Of a DNA stretch of 64,000 bases, positions 1 to 12,000 are shown one piece after another. Every line of letters begins with the position of its first letter. Position 1 is the stretch's first letter. The notes beneath the pieces were generated by a model. The model saw only the letters and a list, made by a program, of their open reading frames with translations, was not told the origin of the DNA and made no database searches. This stretch comes from Bacteroidota bacterium (lineage in GTDB: Bacteria; Bacteroidota; Bacteroidia; Chitinophagales; Chitinophagaceae), in the NCBI GenBank assembly GCA_013287475.1, contig JABDDT010000003.1:22886-86885 (forward strand). The letters are read 5' to 3'. The position numbers and the translations under genes are program-made.

Positions 1-1189
1 TATCGTCCACGCCAGTAAGATCCAATTGATAATTCGCAGGAGTGAAATTGGTTCTTTTAAAACTTACTGAAAAAAAAGTGGGTTGTACAAGACAACCCTG
101 ATAGCTCGGTGCGGATGAAGGACTTTGGTTTGTAGTATACTGACCCGTCGAAATAAACGATAGCGAAGGTTCTGTATAGTATCCTGCATAAGTAGTAAAT
201 GTATTATCAGAATAAGCATAGGCGTTCCAAACATTATTTCCGAAAACAGCCGGATTGCCTGGTGGTGAATTCACAACAGTAATTGCTATTGCTGTAGCCG
301 TATCCACACATCCGCCTGAAGTAACCATTCTGCGATACCATGTTGTTTGAGTGAGAGCCGGAGGCGCATAATTTGCACCTGTTGAAACACCACTTGCATT
401 TGCAAAACCACTGATTGCAGATGTGATACTGCTTAACCATTGATACGTATATGCTCCTGAACCGCCGCCCGGATTGGTTCCTGTAAGTCCTAAAGGTGCC
501 TGACCATTACAAATGGATTGGTTGGCAGAAATAACATCATTAGTTATTAAAGGTGTGACAGTAATTTTTATGGATGCGCTTGTACTGGTACAACCTCCTG
601 AAGTCACAATTCTGTTAAACCATGTATTCGCGGTTAATACTCCTGGCGCATAGCCGATACTGTTAGCTCCTACTATGGGTGTCCATGTTATATTGTCGGG
701 AGAAGATTGCCATTGATATGCATAGGTACCATTACCACCGGTTGGCGTACTGCCATTAAGTGCTGCCGGAGCAGTATTAAAACAAATGGTTTGAACAGCA
801 GCAATGGTATTGGATCCGGCAGTAATGACCGGTGTAACGGTGATTGTTACGGCAGATGTCGTGTCCAGAAAAACTCCTGAAGTGACTATTCTTCTGTACC
901 AGCGGTTTGCTATTAGAACACCTGGTGCATATCCCTGGGCTGTTCCTCCCACAATATTTGCAAACCCGGCGATCGCAGAAGTTGAACTGACCTGCCATTG
1001 AAATGTATAAACACCAACACCACCACCTGGAGCAGATCCTGTAAGTGGAGCAGGAGTGGTATTATTACAAATAGTCTGATCACTACCGATGGTATTCCCC
1101 GTAATCGGGGGTAGATTATTGGCGTGGCTCTGCGTAAGTGCCGACAATATGAGCAATATGCACAAAACCGCAGTGTACAGGTTTTTCAT
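1..1189 (-). CDS. Secreted multi-domain protein with about three Ig/PKD-like repeats followed by a possible PA14-like region; C-terminus beyond window edge (partial)
   Basis: Hand translation of the minus strand from ATG at 1189 is open to position 1: MKNLYTAVLCILLILSALTQSHAN... then repeats with QTIC...YxFQWQ...W(Y/F)xRxVTSG motifs. Absent from the ORF track, probably because it has no stop inside the window. Confidence 0.85.
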   Translation of the reverse strand, partial: MKNLYTAVLCILLILSALTQSHANNLPPITGNTIGSDQTICNNTTPAPLTGSAPGGGVGVYTFQWQVSSTSAIAGFANIVGGTAQGYAPGVLIANRWYRRIVTSGVFLDTTSAVTITVTPVITAGSNTIAAVQTICFNTAPAALNGSTPTGGNGTYAYQWQSSPDNITWTPIVGANSIGYAPGVLTANTWFNRIVTSGGCTSTSASIKITVTPLITNDVISANQSICNGQAPLGLTGTNPGGGSGAYTYQWLSSITSAISGFANASGVSTGANYAPPALTQTTWYRRMVTSGGCVDTATAIAITVVNSPPGNPAVFGNNVWNAYAYSDNTFTTYAGYYTEPSLSFISTGQYTTNQSPSSAPSYQGCLVQPTFFSVSFKRTNFTPANYQLDLTGVDD

Positions 1190-1722
1190 CGGTATCCGGG
1201 CCTAGATTGGTTTTACAACGCCCATCCATTCTGGATATAGGCTATTGGGATTTTAATTCCAGCTTCAGTGTTACAACCGGCATACCATTTTGTAAAAATC
1301 TAAACGATAGCTCGTTAGGTTTTAGTAATGAACGTTAGTTTCCCGAAATGGGAATGCCATCTGTAAATGAAGCTTTGTTTTAACAGGGTCCGGATAAAAA
1401 AATTGCTAAGTATACTCTCTAATGGTTTTTACTTAGCAATCTGATATAGCAATAACAGAGAAAGCTTAAAATTATTGTCGGATTAAGCCCTGCTGAAGCT
1501 TTGTTTTTTTAAATCAAACGGATAAACCAAGCTCCTGAATGAAACATTTACTTACATGATGAAAATTATCGGGTTATGAGGATTCCAATAATGATTTGAG
1601 TGCATGAAATATTGCAAATATTCTTTACAAAACGGCTTGAATTTCGTGGGTTCTGTAAATTAATTTGAAACTTGCCCTGATTAGTTGAATTATAACACTT
1701 AACCACAAGCGAAATGCAGAAA

Positions 1723-3288
1723 TTACTTCCCCATATTTTTTAAGAATAGAAAGGGTGGACCCAGTTTCCAATTAGTCGCCGATTTAATAAAGCTTGGCCC
1801 GATAGAAAAATTACCCAGAACAATATCAATTTTTCCATCTCCATCAAGATCTGCAGCGTCCATAGTGAGCCATCTGCCTGATTTCCCTTCCGATAAACTA
1901 AAGGGCTGAAATTCGAAGTTGCCTTTATTTTCAAGATAAACAAATCCTTCTTCCGGCTGACGTGCATAATCTGCAAAAAATGAAATTGCGGCAATATCCA
2001 GATCACCATCCCCATCAAAATCACGTGCGATTGCTTTATAACAACCATTTATTGGGAAAAAATATTTTTGTGTAAAATGATTTTGGCCATCATTCAAAAA
2101 TATATAAACGCCATGGTAAGGTTTTAAGACCTGTGAATAGTCTGCGTTATCTCCGCAGGTATAAAGAATATCGGGGTAACCGTCGTGATTAAAATCGTCG
2201 AGTTCAAAATAAGACGATCCATAAATAGGTGGAAATCTGAGTACTTTCTGTTCGCTGAATTTTCCATGGCCCAGATTTGTAAACAAGAATATCCCTTCAT
2301 CTCCCTGAGCGAATAACACCCATAAATCGGGTAGTCCATCGTGATTATAATCCTGAATATAGGCTTTGATCGCTCCGGGAACCGTTCGTATAACATGATG
2401 CTGGAATTTACCGTTGCCCATATTTTCTAACCAGGAAAGCGACCCTGAAAGATGACCGAATTCACAAACCAGGTAATCAGTAAGTCCATCCTTATTCAGG
2501 TCAGCAGCAGTCAGCTGAACGGGCCTTGCAAGCGAATCAAATAATGGTACAGAATCAACTTTCATTTTTTGATTCCATCCATCATGAATCACCAAACCCT
2601 TTCCAAATTTTCCATTATTGGGGTTGAGAACACCAATATCACATGCGATGATTGAGTCATGACTAAAATCAAGACCAACGATTGGTCCGTTCATCAAAAC
2701 AGAATCTTCCAAATCCAAACTGGAATTAAACCGAAAAAGTTTTTTTCTGGATGCATCTCCAAGTAAAATTGAATGTTTATTATTGCTCGTATCTACCTGT
2801 ATCAGGCATGTTGCAGGCTGGTCATATTTGAAACCTGGCATCAGGGGCTTGAAAAGAGATAATCCGGATTGAATAGTCACTTTGCGTTGTTGTCCAGGTA
2901 ATGAATCAGGTGATGTAGCAATAAAATAATCCATCAGATATTGCCATTCTGCAGAACTGAGTAATGGCTTCGAAGGGTAAAAATCCTTATTCAAATTCTT
3001 ATCATATCTGCTGGAAGGATATACTTCAAAACCGTGAGTAAATATACCCAGGCGGGGACCCATATATGGTAATACATCCTTTTCCCAATGTTTTGAGTCA
3101 AGCGTAGATGGATCGGGCAGATTATGACAACCCTGACAATAAATTGCGGCTAATTTTTCACCTTTCCGGATATTATCATCAGTTATTTCAGGATGCGTAT
3201 TGTTCCTGTGATAATTATTACAACCTATGGAAAAGAATATTAATGATAGAAATGCAGTAGAGACAGTATTGTTAGATAAAACTTTCAA
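1723..3288 (-). CDS. FG-GAP/VCBS repeat protein with an N-terminal monoheme c-type cytochrome motif
   Basis: CQGCH (CxxCH) near the N-terminus; repeated DxNxDGxxD-type FG-GAP motifs; lipoprotein-like signal (FFSIGC). Confidence 0.85.
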   Translation of the reverse strand: MKVLSNNTVSTAFLSLIFFSIGCNNYHRNNTHPEITDDNIRKGEKLAAIYCQGCHNLPDPSTLDSKHWEKDVLPYMGPRLGIFTHGFEVYPSSRYDKNLNKDFYPSKPLLSSAEWQYLMDYFIATSPDSLPGQQRKVTIQSGLSLFKPLMPGFKYDQPATCLIQVDTSNNKHSILLGDASRKKLFRFNSSLDLEDSVLMNGPIVGLDFSHDSIIACDIGVLNPNNGKFGKGLVIHDGWNQKMKVDSVPLFDSLARPVQLTAADLNKDGLTDYLVCEFGHLSGSLSWLENMGNGKFQHHVIRTVPGAIKAYIQDYNHDGLPDLWVLFAQGDEGIFLFTNLGHGKFSEQKVLRFPPIYGSSYFELDDFNHDGYPDILYTCGDNADYSQVLKPYHGVYIFLNDGQNHFTQKYFFPINGCYKAIARDFDGDGDLDIAAISFFADYARQPEEGFVYLENKGNFEFQPFSLSEGKSGRWLTMDAADLDGDGKIDIVLGNFSIGPSFIKSATNWKLGPPFLFLKNMGK

Positions 3289-3392
3289 CCCAAATATTAA
3301 TTTATCAATTTAATAGTACCATGATTAGTACGAAAAATTTGATTGTTTGGGTTGGCTGAAATTAATATAATTATTCAATTAAATAAAAACTC

Positions 3393-6300
3393 TTACTGAA
3401 TTTGCATTTTGCGGGTATTTCCACTCTTATCTGTTATTTCAACTCCGATAACATTTTTATCCAGGTTTAAAAACCTGCCTGATTCGGATAGAAAAGACGA
3501 CCCATAATAGATCTCCTGTTTTCGTGTATTTCCATTCTTAAATTTTATTATGGCGCTGACATCAGACGGCTCCAATCGAATGGTCTTTGTATCTTTTTTC
3601 AGTTCAAAAATCTTGAGTGGCCCTCTATTTTGGCCGGCAGCAAGCAAACATTTACCACTCGCACTTTGTAATTTTACCAGCGCTTTACCATTTCCCGGAA
3701 TGAATATGCCGCTTTGCAAAATGGGCCATGGCGTGAAATTTCCCTTGCCATCACCCCTAAGATAAAGCCCATTTAATGCGTCATAACGACCTACGTTTGG
3801 CTCCGTACCATAATCATTTGAATTCATTACCAGATCGAGGTTCCCGTCTCCATCAAAATCTTCTGCAACCATACCATTGATTACAGAAAACTGCGCCTGA
3901 GCCGGTAAAGGTATAACAGTGAATTTCCCATTCCCTTCGTTATGAAAAAGGCATGTCTGCAAATTATTGGCTGAAAGAATTAACGCATCTTTTCGTTCTT
4001 CTTCAGTAAGCACCTGATTCATTTCCGCTAATGCATATGATTTATAAGTTGGAAATTTCTTTCTCATAGCATTGATCTGTTTGAGCAGATCATCGCGTCC
4101 CTGCGCCGGAAATTCTTTCATTTGACCATTCACATCGGGCAGATACAAGGAAGGGATCATATCGAAAATGCCGTTCTTATCAAAGTCCTTCGCATATACC
4201 CGAACGGGATATTCATCACTGGCACGGTAAAAGGAGTTTCGCCCAAGGTTCCCTACTACATAATCCATCCTGCCGTCATTATCAAAATCGCCTGCAGCAA
4301 TACTGTTCCACCACCCAATTTGTTTGCTGATTCCTGTGTTAGCAGTAGTATTCTTAAAAATACCGTGATCATTCCTTAGAAAAGTGACAGGCATCCATTC
4401 GCCCGCCAGGACAAGGTCCGGCCATCCGTCGTTGTCAAAGTCAGTCCAAACAGCGTCGCAGACCATTCCAATATTGACTAAATCTTTGGCGACGGATGTT
4501 GTCACATCTGTAAATTTAATCCGGCCGTCTTTGGAATCATTTCTGTAAATAAAACTGGACACTGGCTTTGGATAATTTCCTGGATCCACGCGACCTGAAA
4601 TAAACAAATCCAATTTACCATCGTGATTAAAATCCGCAGCGCGTACACAAAATTTACTCGTGAAATTCTTTGGCAGCGCTGAAGAGTCCAATTTAAAATT
4701 TCCTTTGCCATCATTGATATACAATTGATCCTGGTAAGCCGGATCATTATGTTCGTTTTCATAGCCCCCTGCTGCAATATAAAGATCAAGATCGCCGTCT
4801 CCATCCGCATCGAATAATAATACCTGCAGGTCATCAGCTAATTTATTTTTGCTAACTCCTTCAGGCAAAAGAGTTTTTTGTATGAAACTTCCACCAGGTT
4901 GTTGTAAAAACAATTCAGCACTGTGAAATGCAGACCCACCCATCACCATATCATCCAGTCCGTTTCCATCTATATCTCCGACAGCGATGGAAGGACCATA
5001 TTCAGAAAATTTATGAGGCAGTAATTTCTGGATATTGAAGTCAATATAATCCCGCTCCTGCTGTTGGAAATGGATTCCAACTGAATCAGTAATGTCTTTA
5101 AACAGCGAATTAGCAGCCAGTCTTTCTGTTTCAAATGAGTAATCCAGTCCTGCATTTTTAATATTCACCTGCAATACCTGATTTGCTTTCACATCACGTA
5201 ATAATTGCATTTTACCATTTGGCCATTTGATCATTACTGAATCCACGACTGAGATTTTTCCAAGACCAAAATGGGCGATATCCTGAATAGTTGAGAGATA
5301 ACCACGGTATGGTGTGTTTTCATATATCTGCTGTTTGCCCTTATCATAATGCAATTCTGCCCAGGCGCCCAACCCGTTTTTATTCAGACTGTCTCCTGTA
5401 AATTTAATTTGGAGGAAATGATGATTGTCCGGATCTCTTTCCCTTGACATGTTCCGGTACACATGTGCTTCATCATCAATATTATTTACGATAAGATCCA
5501 GGTCACCGTCGTTATCAAGATCCGCATAAGCGGCACCGTTAGAAAAAGAGGGGGCCATCATTCCCCATTCATCCGAAACATTAGTAAAAGTCAGGTCGCT
5601 GTTATTTCGAAATGCGAAGCTGTGAATTTTAATCTGCGGAATTTGACTCAACATCATTTTCTTGGATGCGAGGTTAGTAGCCTGGGTTCTGAAATTGATA
5701 AAATCATGGTCATTTACGTCCTTAGGGTATCCGTTTGTAACGATAATATCCCTGTAACCATCATTATCAAAATCAGCTACCAGAGGGGTCCAGCTCCAGT
5801 CAGTAGCTTCGATACCGCTGTAATAACCTATCTCACTAAATATAGGATCCCCGATAGAATCATTTGCGTTTATACGGGATCCCTGGTTGAGCTGTAAACT
5901 ATTACGGGCATATTGGTACTGATAACCAAAGTAATCAGTATTCTGGTACGATCTGTAGTTATTTGGGCCCTGGAATAGTTTTTTGCGATAATTATCCGGC
6001 GGATCCATGTCCAGCTCTACAACATCTGCCAGACCATCATTATTAATGTCTTCAATATCCTGACCCATACCGTTTGCAGATGTGTGTTTGAAATATGATT
6101 GGACTTTATCTGTGAATGTACCATCGTGATTATTAATGTAAAGTATATCATCGCCGACAAAATCGTTGCTTACATAAATATCCTTCCAGCCATCTTTATT
6201 TATATCAGCAATAGTAACATCATGACCAAATCCTTCTGTAGCAATCCCTGCCTGTTTTGAAACATCTGTAAATACTGGATGTTTCAATGAATCATTCCAG

Positions 6301-6983
6301 TCATTTCGATAAAGCCTGCCAGTACTTGTAAAAGAACCATTTGTTACAATAGGCTTAAATGTACTCGGACTATATCCTTTTGGAATATTATTTACGACAA
6401 GATACATATCCAGGTCTCCATCGTTATCGTAGTCAAAGAATGCTGCCATGGTGGAATAGAGTGTATCTCCCAGGCCATATTCCCGGGCCATCTCTTTAAA
6501 ATGGGGGATACCGTTTTTATCCAGGCCCTGATTAATGTAAAGTAAATTCCTTCGTTGTTCCGGATTGTTCCTGATAGTGGCACAAACATAAATATCCGGC
6601 CAGCCATCATTATTAATATCAACTACGGCAACTCCGCGACACCATTTACCTTCTCCACTAACGCCGGCAACTGAAGTAATATCATCAAATTTAAAGTTTC
6701 CTTTATTGAGGTATAATTTATTTGAGACAGTATTACCTGTAAAATAAATATCAGGAAGTCCATCCCGGTTAAAATCTCCTATACCCACGCCTCCACCGTT
6801 ATAGATATTGGTTAGATCCAGGGGGTTAATGGAATCGTTTTCAATGATCTCGTTGTTAAAATGGATACCAGAATTAGCCGAAGATATTTCTTGAAATAAT
6901 GTTTTTTTATGAGTACAGGAAGAAACTAAAAAAATCCCAATCAGTAAAAAAACCCCTGTTACTAATCTGATGAACGATCGCAT
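3393..6983 (-). CDS. VCBS/FG-GAP repeat protein with ASPIC/UnbV-like domain (CRTAC1-like)
   Basis: Many DxNxDGxxD motifs; mid-protein UnbV-like segment (NKNGLGAWAELHYDKGKQQIYE...HFGLGK...VMIKWPNGK); lipoprotein signal. Confidence 0.9.
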   Translation of the reverse strand: MRSFIRLVTGVFLLIGIFLVSSCTHKKTLFQEISSANSGIHFNNEIIENDSINPLDLTNIYNGGGVGIGDFNRDGLPDIYFTGNTVSNKLYLNKGNFKFDDITSVAGVSGEGKWCRGVAVVDINNDGWPDIYVCATIRNNPEQRRNLLYINQGLDKNGIPHFKEMAREYGLGDTLYSTMAAFFDYDNDGDLDMYLVVNNIPKGYSPSTFKPIVTNGSFTSTGRLYRNDWNDSLKHPVFTDVSKQAGIATEGFGHDVTIADINKDGWKDIYVSNDFVGDDILYINNHDGTFTDKVQSYFKHTSANGMGQDIEDINNDGLADVVELDMDPPDNYRKKLFQGPNNYRSYQNTDYFGYQYQYARNSLQLNQGSRINANDSIGDPIFSEIGYYSGIEATDWSWTPLVADFDNDGYRDIIVTNGYPKDVNDHDFINFRTQATNLASKKMMLSQIPQIKIHSFAFRNNSDLTFTNVSDEWGMMAPSFSNGAAYADLDNDGDLDLIVNNIDDEAHVYRNMSRERDPDNHHFLQIKFTGDSLNKNGLGAWAELHYDKGKQQIYENTPYRGYLSTIQDIAHFGLGKISVVDSVMIKWPNGKMQLLRDVKANQVLQVNIKNAGLDYSFETERLAANSLFKDITDSVGIHFQQQERDYIDFNIQKLLPHKFSEYGPSIAVGDIDGNGLDDMVMGGSAFHSAELFLQQPGGSFIQKTLLPEGVSKNKLADDLQVLLFDADGDGDLDLYIAAGGYENEHNDPAYQDQLYINDGKGNFKLDSSALPKNFTSKFCVRAADFNHDGKLDLFISGRVDPGNYPKPVSSFIYRNDSKDGRIKFTDVTTSVAKDLVNIGMVCDAVWTDFDNDGWPDLVLAGEWMPVTFLRNDHGIFKNTTANTGISKQIGWWNSIAAGDFDNDGRMDYVVGNLGRNSFYRASDEYPVRVYAKDFDKNGIFDMIPSLYLPDVNGQMKEFPAQGRDDLLKQINAMRKKFPTYKSYALAEMNQVLTEEERKDALILSANNLQTCLFHNEGNGKFTVIPLPAQAQFSVINGMVAEDFDGDGNLDLVMNSNDYGTEPNVGRYDALNGLYLRGDGKGNFTPWPILQSGIFIPGNGKALVKLQSASGKCLLAAGQNRGPLKIFELKKDTKTIRLEPSDVSAIIKFKNGNTRKQEIYYGSSFLSESGRFLNLDKNVIGVEITDKSGNTRKMQIQ

Positions 6984-7062
6984 AAGAGAATATTCTCCGA
7001 TTCAAAGTATGAAAAAATGCGTGCAGAAACTGCGGGGAAATGTTATTTGTTGCCCTTAATAG

Positions 7063-7094
7063 AAAGAGGTAGGGTTTTGAAACCCCACCTCTTT
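7063..7094. terminator. Intergenic hairpin between susD-like and FG-GAP genes
   Basis: aaagaggtagggttt / aaaccccacctcttt, 15-bp arms with one mismatch. Confidence 0.5.
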
Positions 7095-7123
7095 AACTAA
7101 ATTTTTCTAAGAATCTTTAATTA

Positions 7124-8959
7124 TTAATACCCTTTTATCTGTTTTAAATTGATTTTGCCACCTGAGTTTTCAGCATCAATCTGACCTTGCGGAATAGGAA
7201 AATATTCGCTCTTTCCGGTAGTAAAGGTTACACCCTGATACTGGGCCGGATGAAGAGGTGCTTCGATCGCAGCAAAAGCATTTAAAGTAGTGGTCATATA
7301 GTTAGCAGGAAGAATCGGGTTACCAGGAATTTGCCATCTTTGAAGATCAAAGAAGCGGTGTCCTTCTTCTGCCAGTTCAATCCTTCTTTCCATGATAATT
7401 GCATTCATAGCAATAATCGGAGTAGAAAAATACCCTGGAGGATAGGGTGCTACTTTATATTGATCTGCAGGAATTGTGCCCCCTTTATAAGTATAGGAAC
7501 TCGCATCAAATGCGCCATTCGAATAAACCCAACCCAATGGATTAGCTGCTCTGGATCGAACTATATTTACATCGGTTTCTGCAAGAACAAGATCCCCTGC
7601 AACAGCAGCGCATTCTGCATCCCATAATAGAATATCTGAGAAACGTATCAGGTTAATATTAACCGCAGGAAGTTCGACATTCGCCCAGTTACTGGAGGCA
7701 TCAGACAAAGTTCCCTGAACAGCTTTTGCATATACATTTTTTTTAGGGCTAAAATGGCCGTCATCACCTGGGCTGCGAATCCAGGAATCACCAGGATGCG
7801 GACCCCAATCCAGGTAAGGAATTCCTTTTCTTCCCATAGATATATCTATCCGGGGATCCAGGTTACCAACATAAGCAGCTGGCGTCTGATCACTGACATG
7901 CGGAGCCAGATTGAAAGTAGCAATTGGAAGAGGAAGTCCATTTGCATCAGTCTTATAAGCATCCGCAACATCCTGAGATGGATTATCAAATCCGCAACAG
8001 GCACCAGGACCACCGCCATAAGGGAAATTCAGGTTGTCACCGAAGGCTTTTCCACCACCTGGACCAGATCCATCATTTACGGATGTTTGTACTGCAAACA
8101 CAGACTCAGAACTATTCTTGGCACCGGATGCCGGATTATAATTCTGTGCATAGTTTGGCTGAAGGGCATATGCTGTTCCAGAAGCTGTAACACCGTTTTT
8201 AATCAGGTCATCCAGGAGCGGCTGAGCCTGTGCAAATTTTCCTTCAAACATATAAACCTTAGCAAGAAATGCCTGAGCTGCCCATTTATTAGCTTGTCCC
8301 TTGTTTGGCTGGGTTGCGGGAAGGTTCGCCATGGCATAAGTAAAATCTGCTTCAATTTTTGGCCATATTTCTATATAACCCCCGGCATCGTTATTGGGAA
8401 CATTGATATTATTGTTTCCAACAGTAATATTTTCATCCACATATGGAGGATACCAGAACACCTTCCTTAATTCGAAATGGAGAAATGCGCGAATAAATAA
8501 GGCTTCTGCCTTGAATTCAACCGTATCAGCAGCTGAGATACCTGTAGCTATTCGCATTGTCCGGATAACATCATTGGCTCGCTGAATGCCATCATAATTA
8601 GCTGCCCATTTCTGTCCGAGATATGGATTATTTGTTACCGCAACCCATTGTTGAAGGTTTACAATATCCCCCTGATCTGATGATGTGGACCCTTTATAAG
8701 CATCATCCGCGCATACACTTCCGTAAGTCCAGTTATCCGCAGCGGAACCCCAGGAGCCGCCTTGTGATGTTCCTTCGCCTGATATGGCTGAATAGGCACC
8801 GATCAAAATTCCTTGTACACCTTGTTGAGTAGCAAGGATCTGAGGGCTCAATACACCAAGTGGTGGTTTATTGAGGAAGTTTTTTCCACACGCAAGCAGC
8901 AAAGCTATGAGGGCCAGGCCACCTGGAATTAGTAATTTATTTAATTTAATCCTTTTCAT
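7124..8959 (-). CDS. RagB/SusD family nutrient-uptake outer membrane lipoprotein
   Basis: SusD-like architecture: LLACGK lipobox, C-terminal MERRIELAEEGHRFFDLQRW motif; directly downstream of a SusC-like gene. Confidence 0.95.
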   Translation of the reverse strand: MKRIKLNKLLIPGGLALIALLLACGKNFLNKPPLGVLSPQILATQQGVQGILIGAYSAISGEGTSQGGSWGSAADNWTYGSVCADDAYKGSTSSDQGDIVNLQQWVAVTNNPYLGQKWAANYDGIQRANDVIRTMRIATGISAADTVEFKAEALFIRAFLHFELRKVFWYPPYVDENITVGNNNINVPNNDAGGYIEIWPKIEADFTYAMANLPATQPNKGQANKWAAQAFLAKVYMFEGKFAQAQPLLDDLIKNGVTASGTAYALQPNYAQNYNPASGAKNSSESVFAVQTSVNDGSGPGGGKAFGDNLNFPYGGGPGACCGFDNPSQDVADAYKTDANGLPLPIATFNLAPHVSDQTPAAYVGNLDPRIDISMGRKGIPYLDWGPHPGDSWIRSPGDDGHFSPKKNVYAKAVQGTLSDASSNWANVELPAVNINLIRFSDILLWDAECAAVAGDLVLAETDVNIVRSRAANPLGWVYSNGAFDASSYTYKGGTIPADQYKVAPYPPGYFSTPIIAMNAIIMERRIELAEEGHRFFDLQRWQIPGNPILPANYMTTTLNAFAAIEAPLHPAQYQGVTFTTGKSEYFPIPQGQIDAENSGGKINLKQIKGY

Positions 8960-9028
8960 ATAGCGGAAATTTATTATAAAGTTTAAGGCTCTTGAATAAT
9001 AGTTCGTCTAAATTAACAAATTGGTTGC

Positions 9029-12000
9029 TTAAAAAGTAAGATTTACGCCCACAATATAAGTCTTCTGGTTAGCAGGGTAGTTCCCAAAATCAATACCGAT
9101 ATTGGTCTGATCGCTAAGGTTAGAACCCTGTAATTCCGGATCCAATCCTGTGTACTTAGTGATAGTAAACAGATTCGACCCTGAAACATAAATCCTTAAT
9201 CTGTCAATCCCCGCTTTATGTAGGATTGCCGGTGATACTGTATATCCGATGTTCAGAGCTTTCAATCTCAGGTAAGACCCGTCTTCAACGTACCATGAAT
9301 TTACCTGTGTTGTATTACTGAATGAGCTTACAGATGTAATCTGTGGATACTTCGGATTCAGGTTAGTTGGTGACCAAGAGTTGGTAATCAGATCCTTACT
9401 AACCGCTCCTTCGAACACCTGGGGAAAATCTATCCAGTATTTCACATAGTTAAATACATCGTTGCCATAAGATCCGTAGAAGAAGGCAGAAAAATCAAGA
9501 GCCTTCCAGGTAGCGGCAATATTAAAACCATAAGTAAACTTCGGGTTTGGATTGCCAATATAGGTCCTGTCATTAACATCAATTGTTTTATCTCCATTTA
9601 TGTCAGCAAACTTAAATGCACCCGGCGCGGCACCTGACTGTGTAGGTGAAGCGGCAACATCCGCTGCATCTTTAAAATAGCCAATCACTTTATATCCAAA
9701 AAATGCCCCAACTGCCTGACCCGGTTGCATTCTTGTAAAATTCCCAATTCGGCTTGATCCGTTAGCACCAGCAGAATAATAAGCAAGTCCGGGAGGTAAG
9801 CTAAGTACTTTACTTACATAGTGTGTACCTGTTAAGGTCAGATCAAAAGTAAAATCTTTATTAACCTGGTCATGATATCCAAGTGAGAAATCAACACCTG
9901 TACTTTGGATATCTCCAAAGTTTACATAAGGTGGAGTTGCACCACCTGCTGTGGCGGCATAAGTTGGTCTGAATAACAAGCCGTTCACTTTTTTATTAAA
10001 CCAATCGGCAGTTAATGTAAAATGGTTTATTGTAGCGTCTATGCCTACATCTGAAAGAACATCACCTTCCCAGGTTGTAAATTGATTTCCAAGAGTAGCT
10101 GCATAGAATCCCAGTTGAGAACTTGTTGATGTTCCGTTAATATCATAATATGAGTTAAATGCATTACTACCGGATGTATTATAAGCATTTGTAGTTGGCG
10201 TATTGGAGAGGTTACCTGATTTACCCCAGCTGCCTCTTAATTTCAGATCTTTTAACCAGGTCGTATTTTTCAGGAAATCTTCCTGAGATATTCTCCAACC
10301 GGCAGATACTGAAGGGAAAGTACTTGTCTGGTGACCAGGAGCGAAAATAGAAGACTGGTCCCGTCGAATCGTACCACTAAGGAGGTACTTATCCTGATAG
10401 TCGAGATCAACCCTTCCAAATTGGGAATACAGAGTGCTTTGCTGAGGAAGGATACCGGCAGTTGAGTACGTTGCAGTTGTAACTGCCTGGATACCCGGAT
10501 TCCCTGTACTTAATGTCCAATAATCGGGATTCGTTGAAAAATAGTCTCCGCTGGATCCCTGCATACCTCTTGCATAAAATTGTTTGGATTCAGTACCAAC
10601 GAGGGCTTTCAATGAAAGATCACCAAAGTTCTGATTGTAGGTCAGTGTATTTGTCCAGACAAGGGCTGTGCTATAAGCGGCGCCTTCTGTAAAATTATTC
10701 TGTGCTGTGCTACCTTCCGCATTTTCGTAAGGTGTATAACCAAAATAATAGTAATAATTATTATCGTAAGTGCCACCCAAACTTGTTTTGATATCGAAGT
10801 GTTTCGCAAAGTCCACATCGGCGAAAACATTACCTGTAATCTGAACATCATTGCCCAGGTTATTTGCTGAACGTTGCTGGTCAGCAACCGGATTTCCTGA
10901 ATTATTGATCGTAAATGAGTGTGTACCTGCATAATTTCCTGCAACGTCATACACAGGAATAAGTGGTGGTATGCGATAGGACAATGAAATAGCATTGCCT
11001 TCATTCTGATTGTTAAAATAGGGGTTTTCTTTAAAGAAAATGTATGCATTTTCCCCGATTCTTACATGGTCTTTGACGTTGAAAACTGTGTTGGCACGTA
11101 AGCTATATCTTTTATTGTAAGTATCGATTAGTGTTCCCTGCTGGTCTAAATAAGAGAAAGAAAAGTAATATGAAGACCGTTCAGTGGCTGCGCTGGCAGA
11201 TAATGTGTGCTGAGTCCACGGTGCCGGTTTGAATATTTCATGGAACCAGTCCGTTCCAACTAAAGCTGTTTTTGTGATCTGGTTGTTTGGGATATTATAA
11301 GTTTTAGGATCCTGCAATGCCACATAATTGGGATTCGGTGTTCCCGTAGCATTACTGTAAGGTAGTGGCGTCAAATAAGCAGGAAGCGTAGGTGGTGCAT
11401 AGGTCGGTCCGCCCTGTCCAAACCAGGTATTGCCGGGTATCTGACCTGCGTTATATGCCTGAAGCCAAAGTGCGTCAGCATAAGTCTGGCTACCTGAGAG
11501 GTTAAATCCGTTTGCTAATGGCTGTTGACTTCCATAGAACCCGTCATATGTAATAGTTGCTTTTCCATGCCCTCTTTTAGTTGTAATGATTACAACACCA
11601 TTGGAACCCTGGATACCATATATTGCTACAGCTCCGGCATCCTTGAGGACCTGGATGCTTTCGATATCGCTCATGTTCAGGTCGTGCATGCTGCTCTGCA
11701 CACCATCCACGATAACGAGCGGATCAACATTTCCGATGGAAGTAATTCCCCGGATGTGGATATTGCTTCCTCCACCAGGTTGACCGGAATTGATAACCGT
11801 TACACCGGCAGCCTGACCTTGCAACAAGGCCTCCGTACTGGTTCCCGGCACTTCTTTCATGTTCTTAATATCCACTACGGCAACTGCGCCCGTAATGTCC
11901 TTTTTCTTTTGAGCAGTGTAACCGGTAACGACTACATCATTCAAAGATGTAGCAGAAATGGAGAGCATAATATCTCCAACACTTGTTCCGTTTACTGGTA

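Noticed and set aside
234-998. Small ORFs at 234-440, 777-998 and 804-1001
   Set aside because: Out-of-frame or opposite-strand shadows of the large open frame 1189 to 1.
5463-5897. 144-aa plus-strand ORF
   Set aside because: Antisense to the long FG-GAP/UnbV gene; composition matches a shadow ORF.
7754-8470. 238-aa plus-strand ORF
   Set aside because: Antisense to the SusD-like gene, with Ile/Arg/Ser-rich shadow composition.
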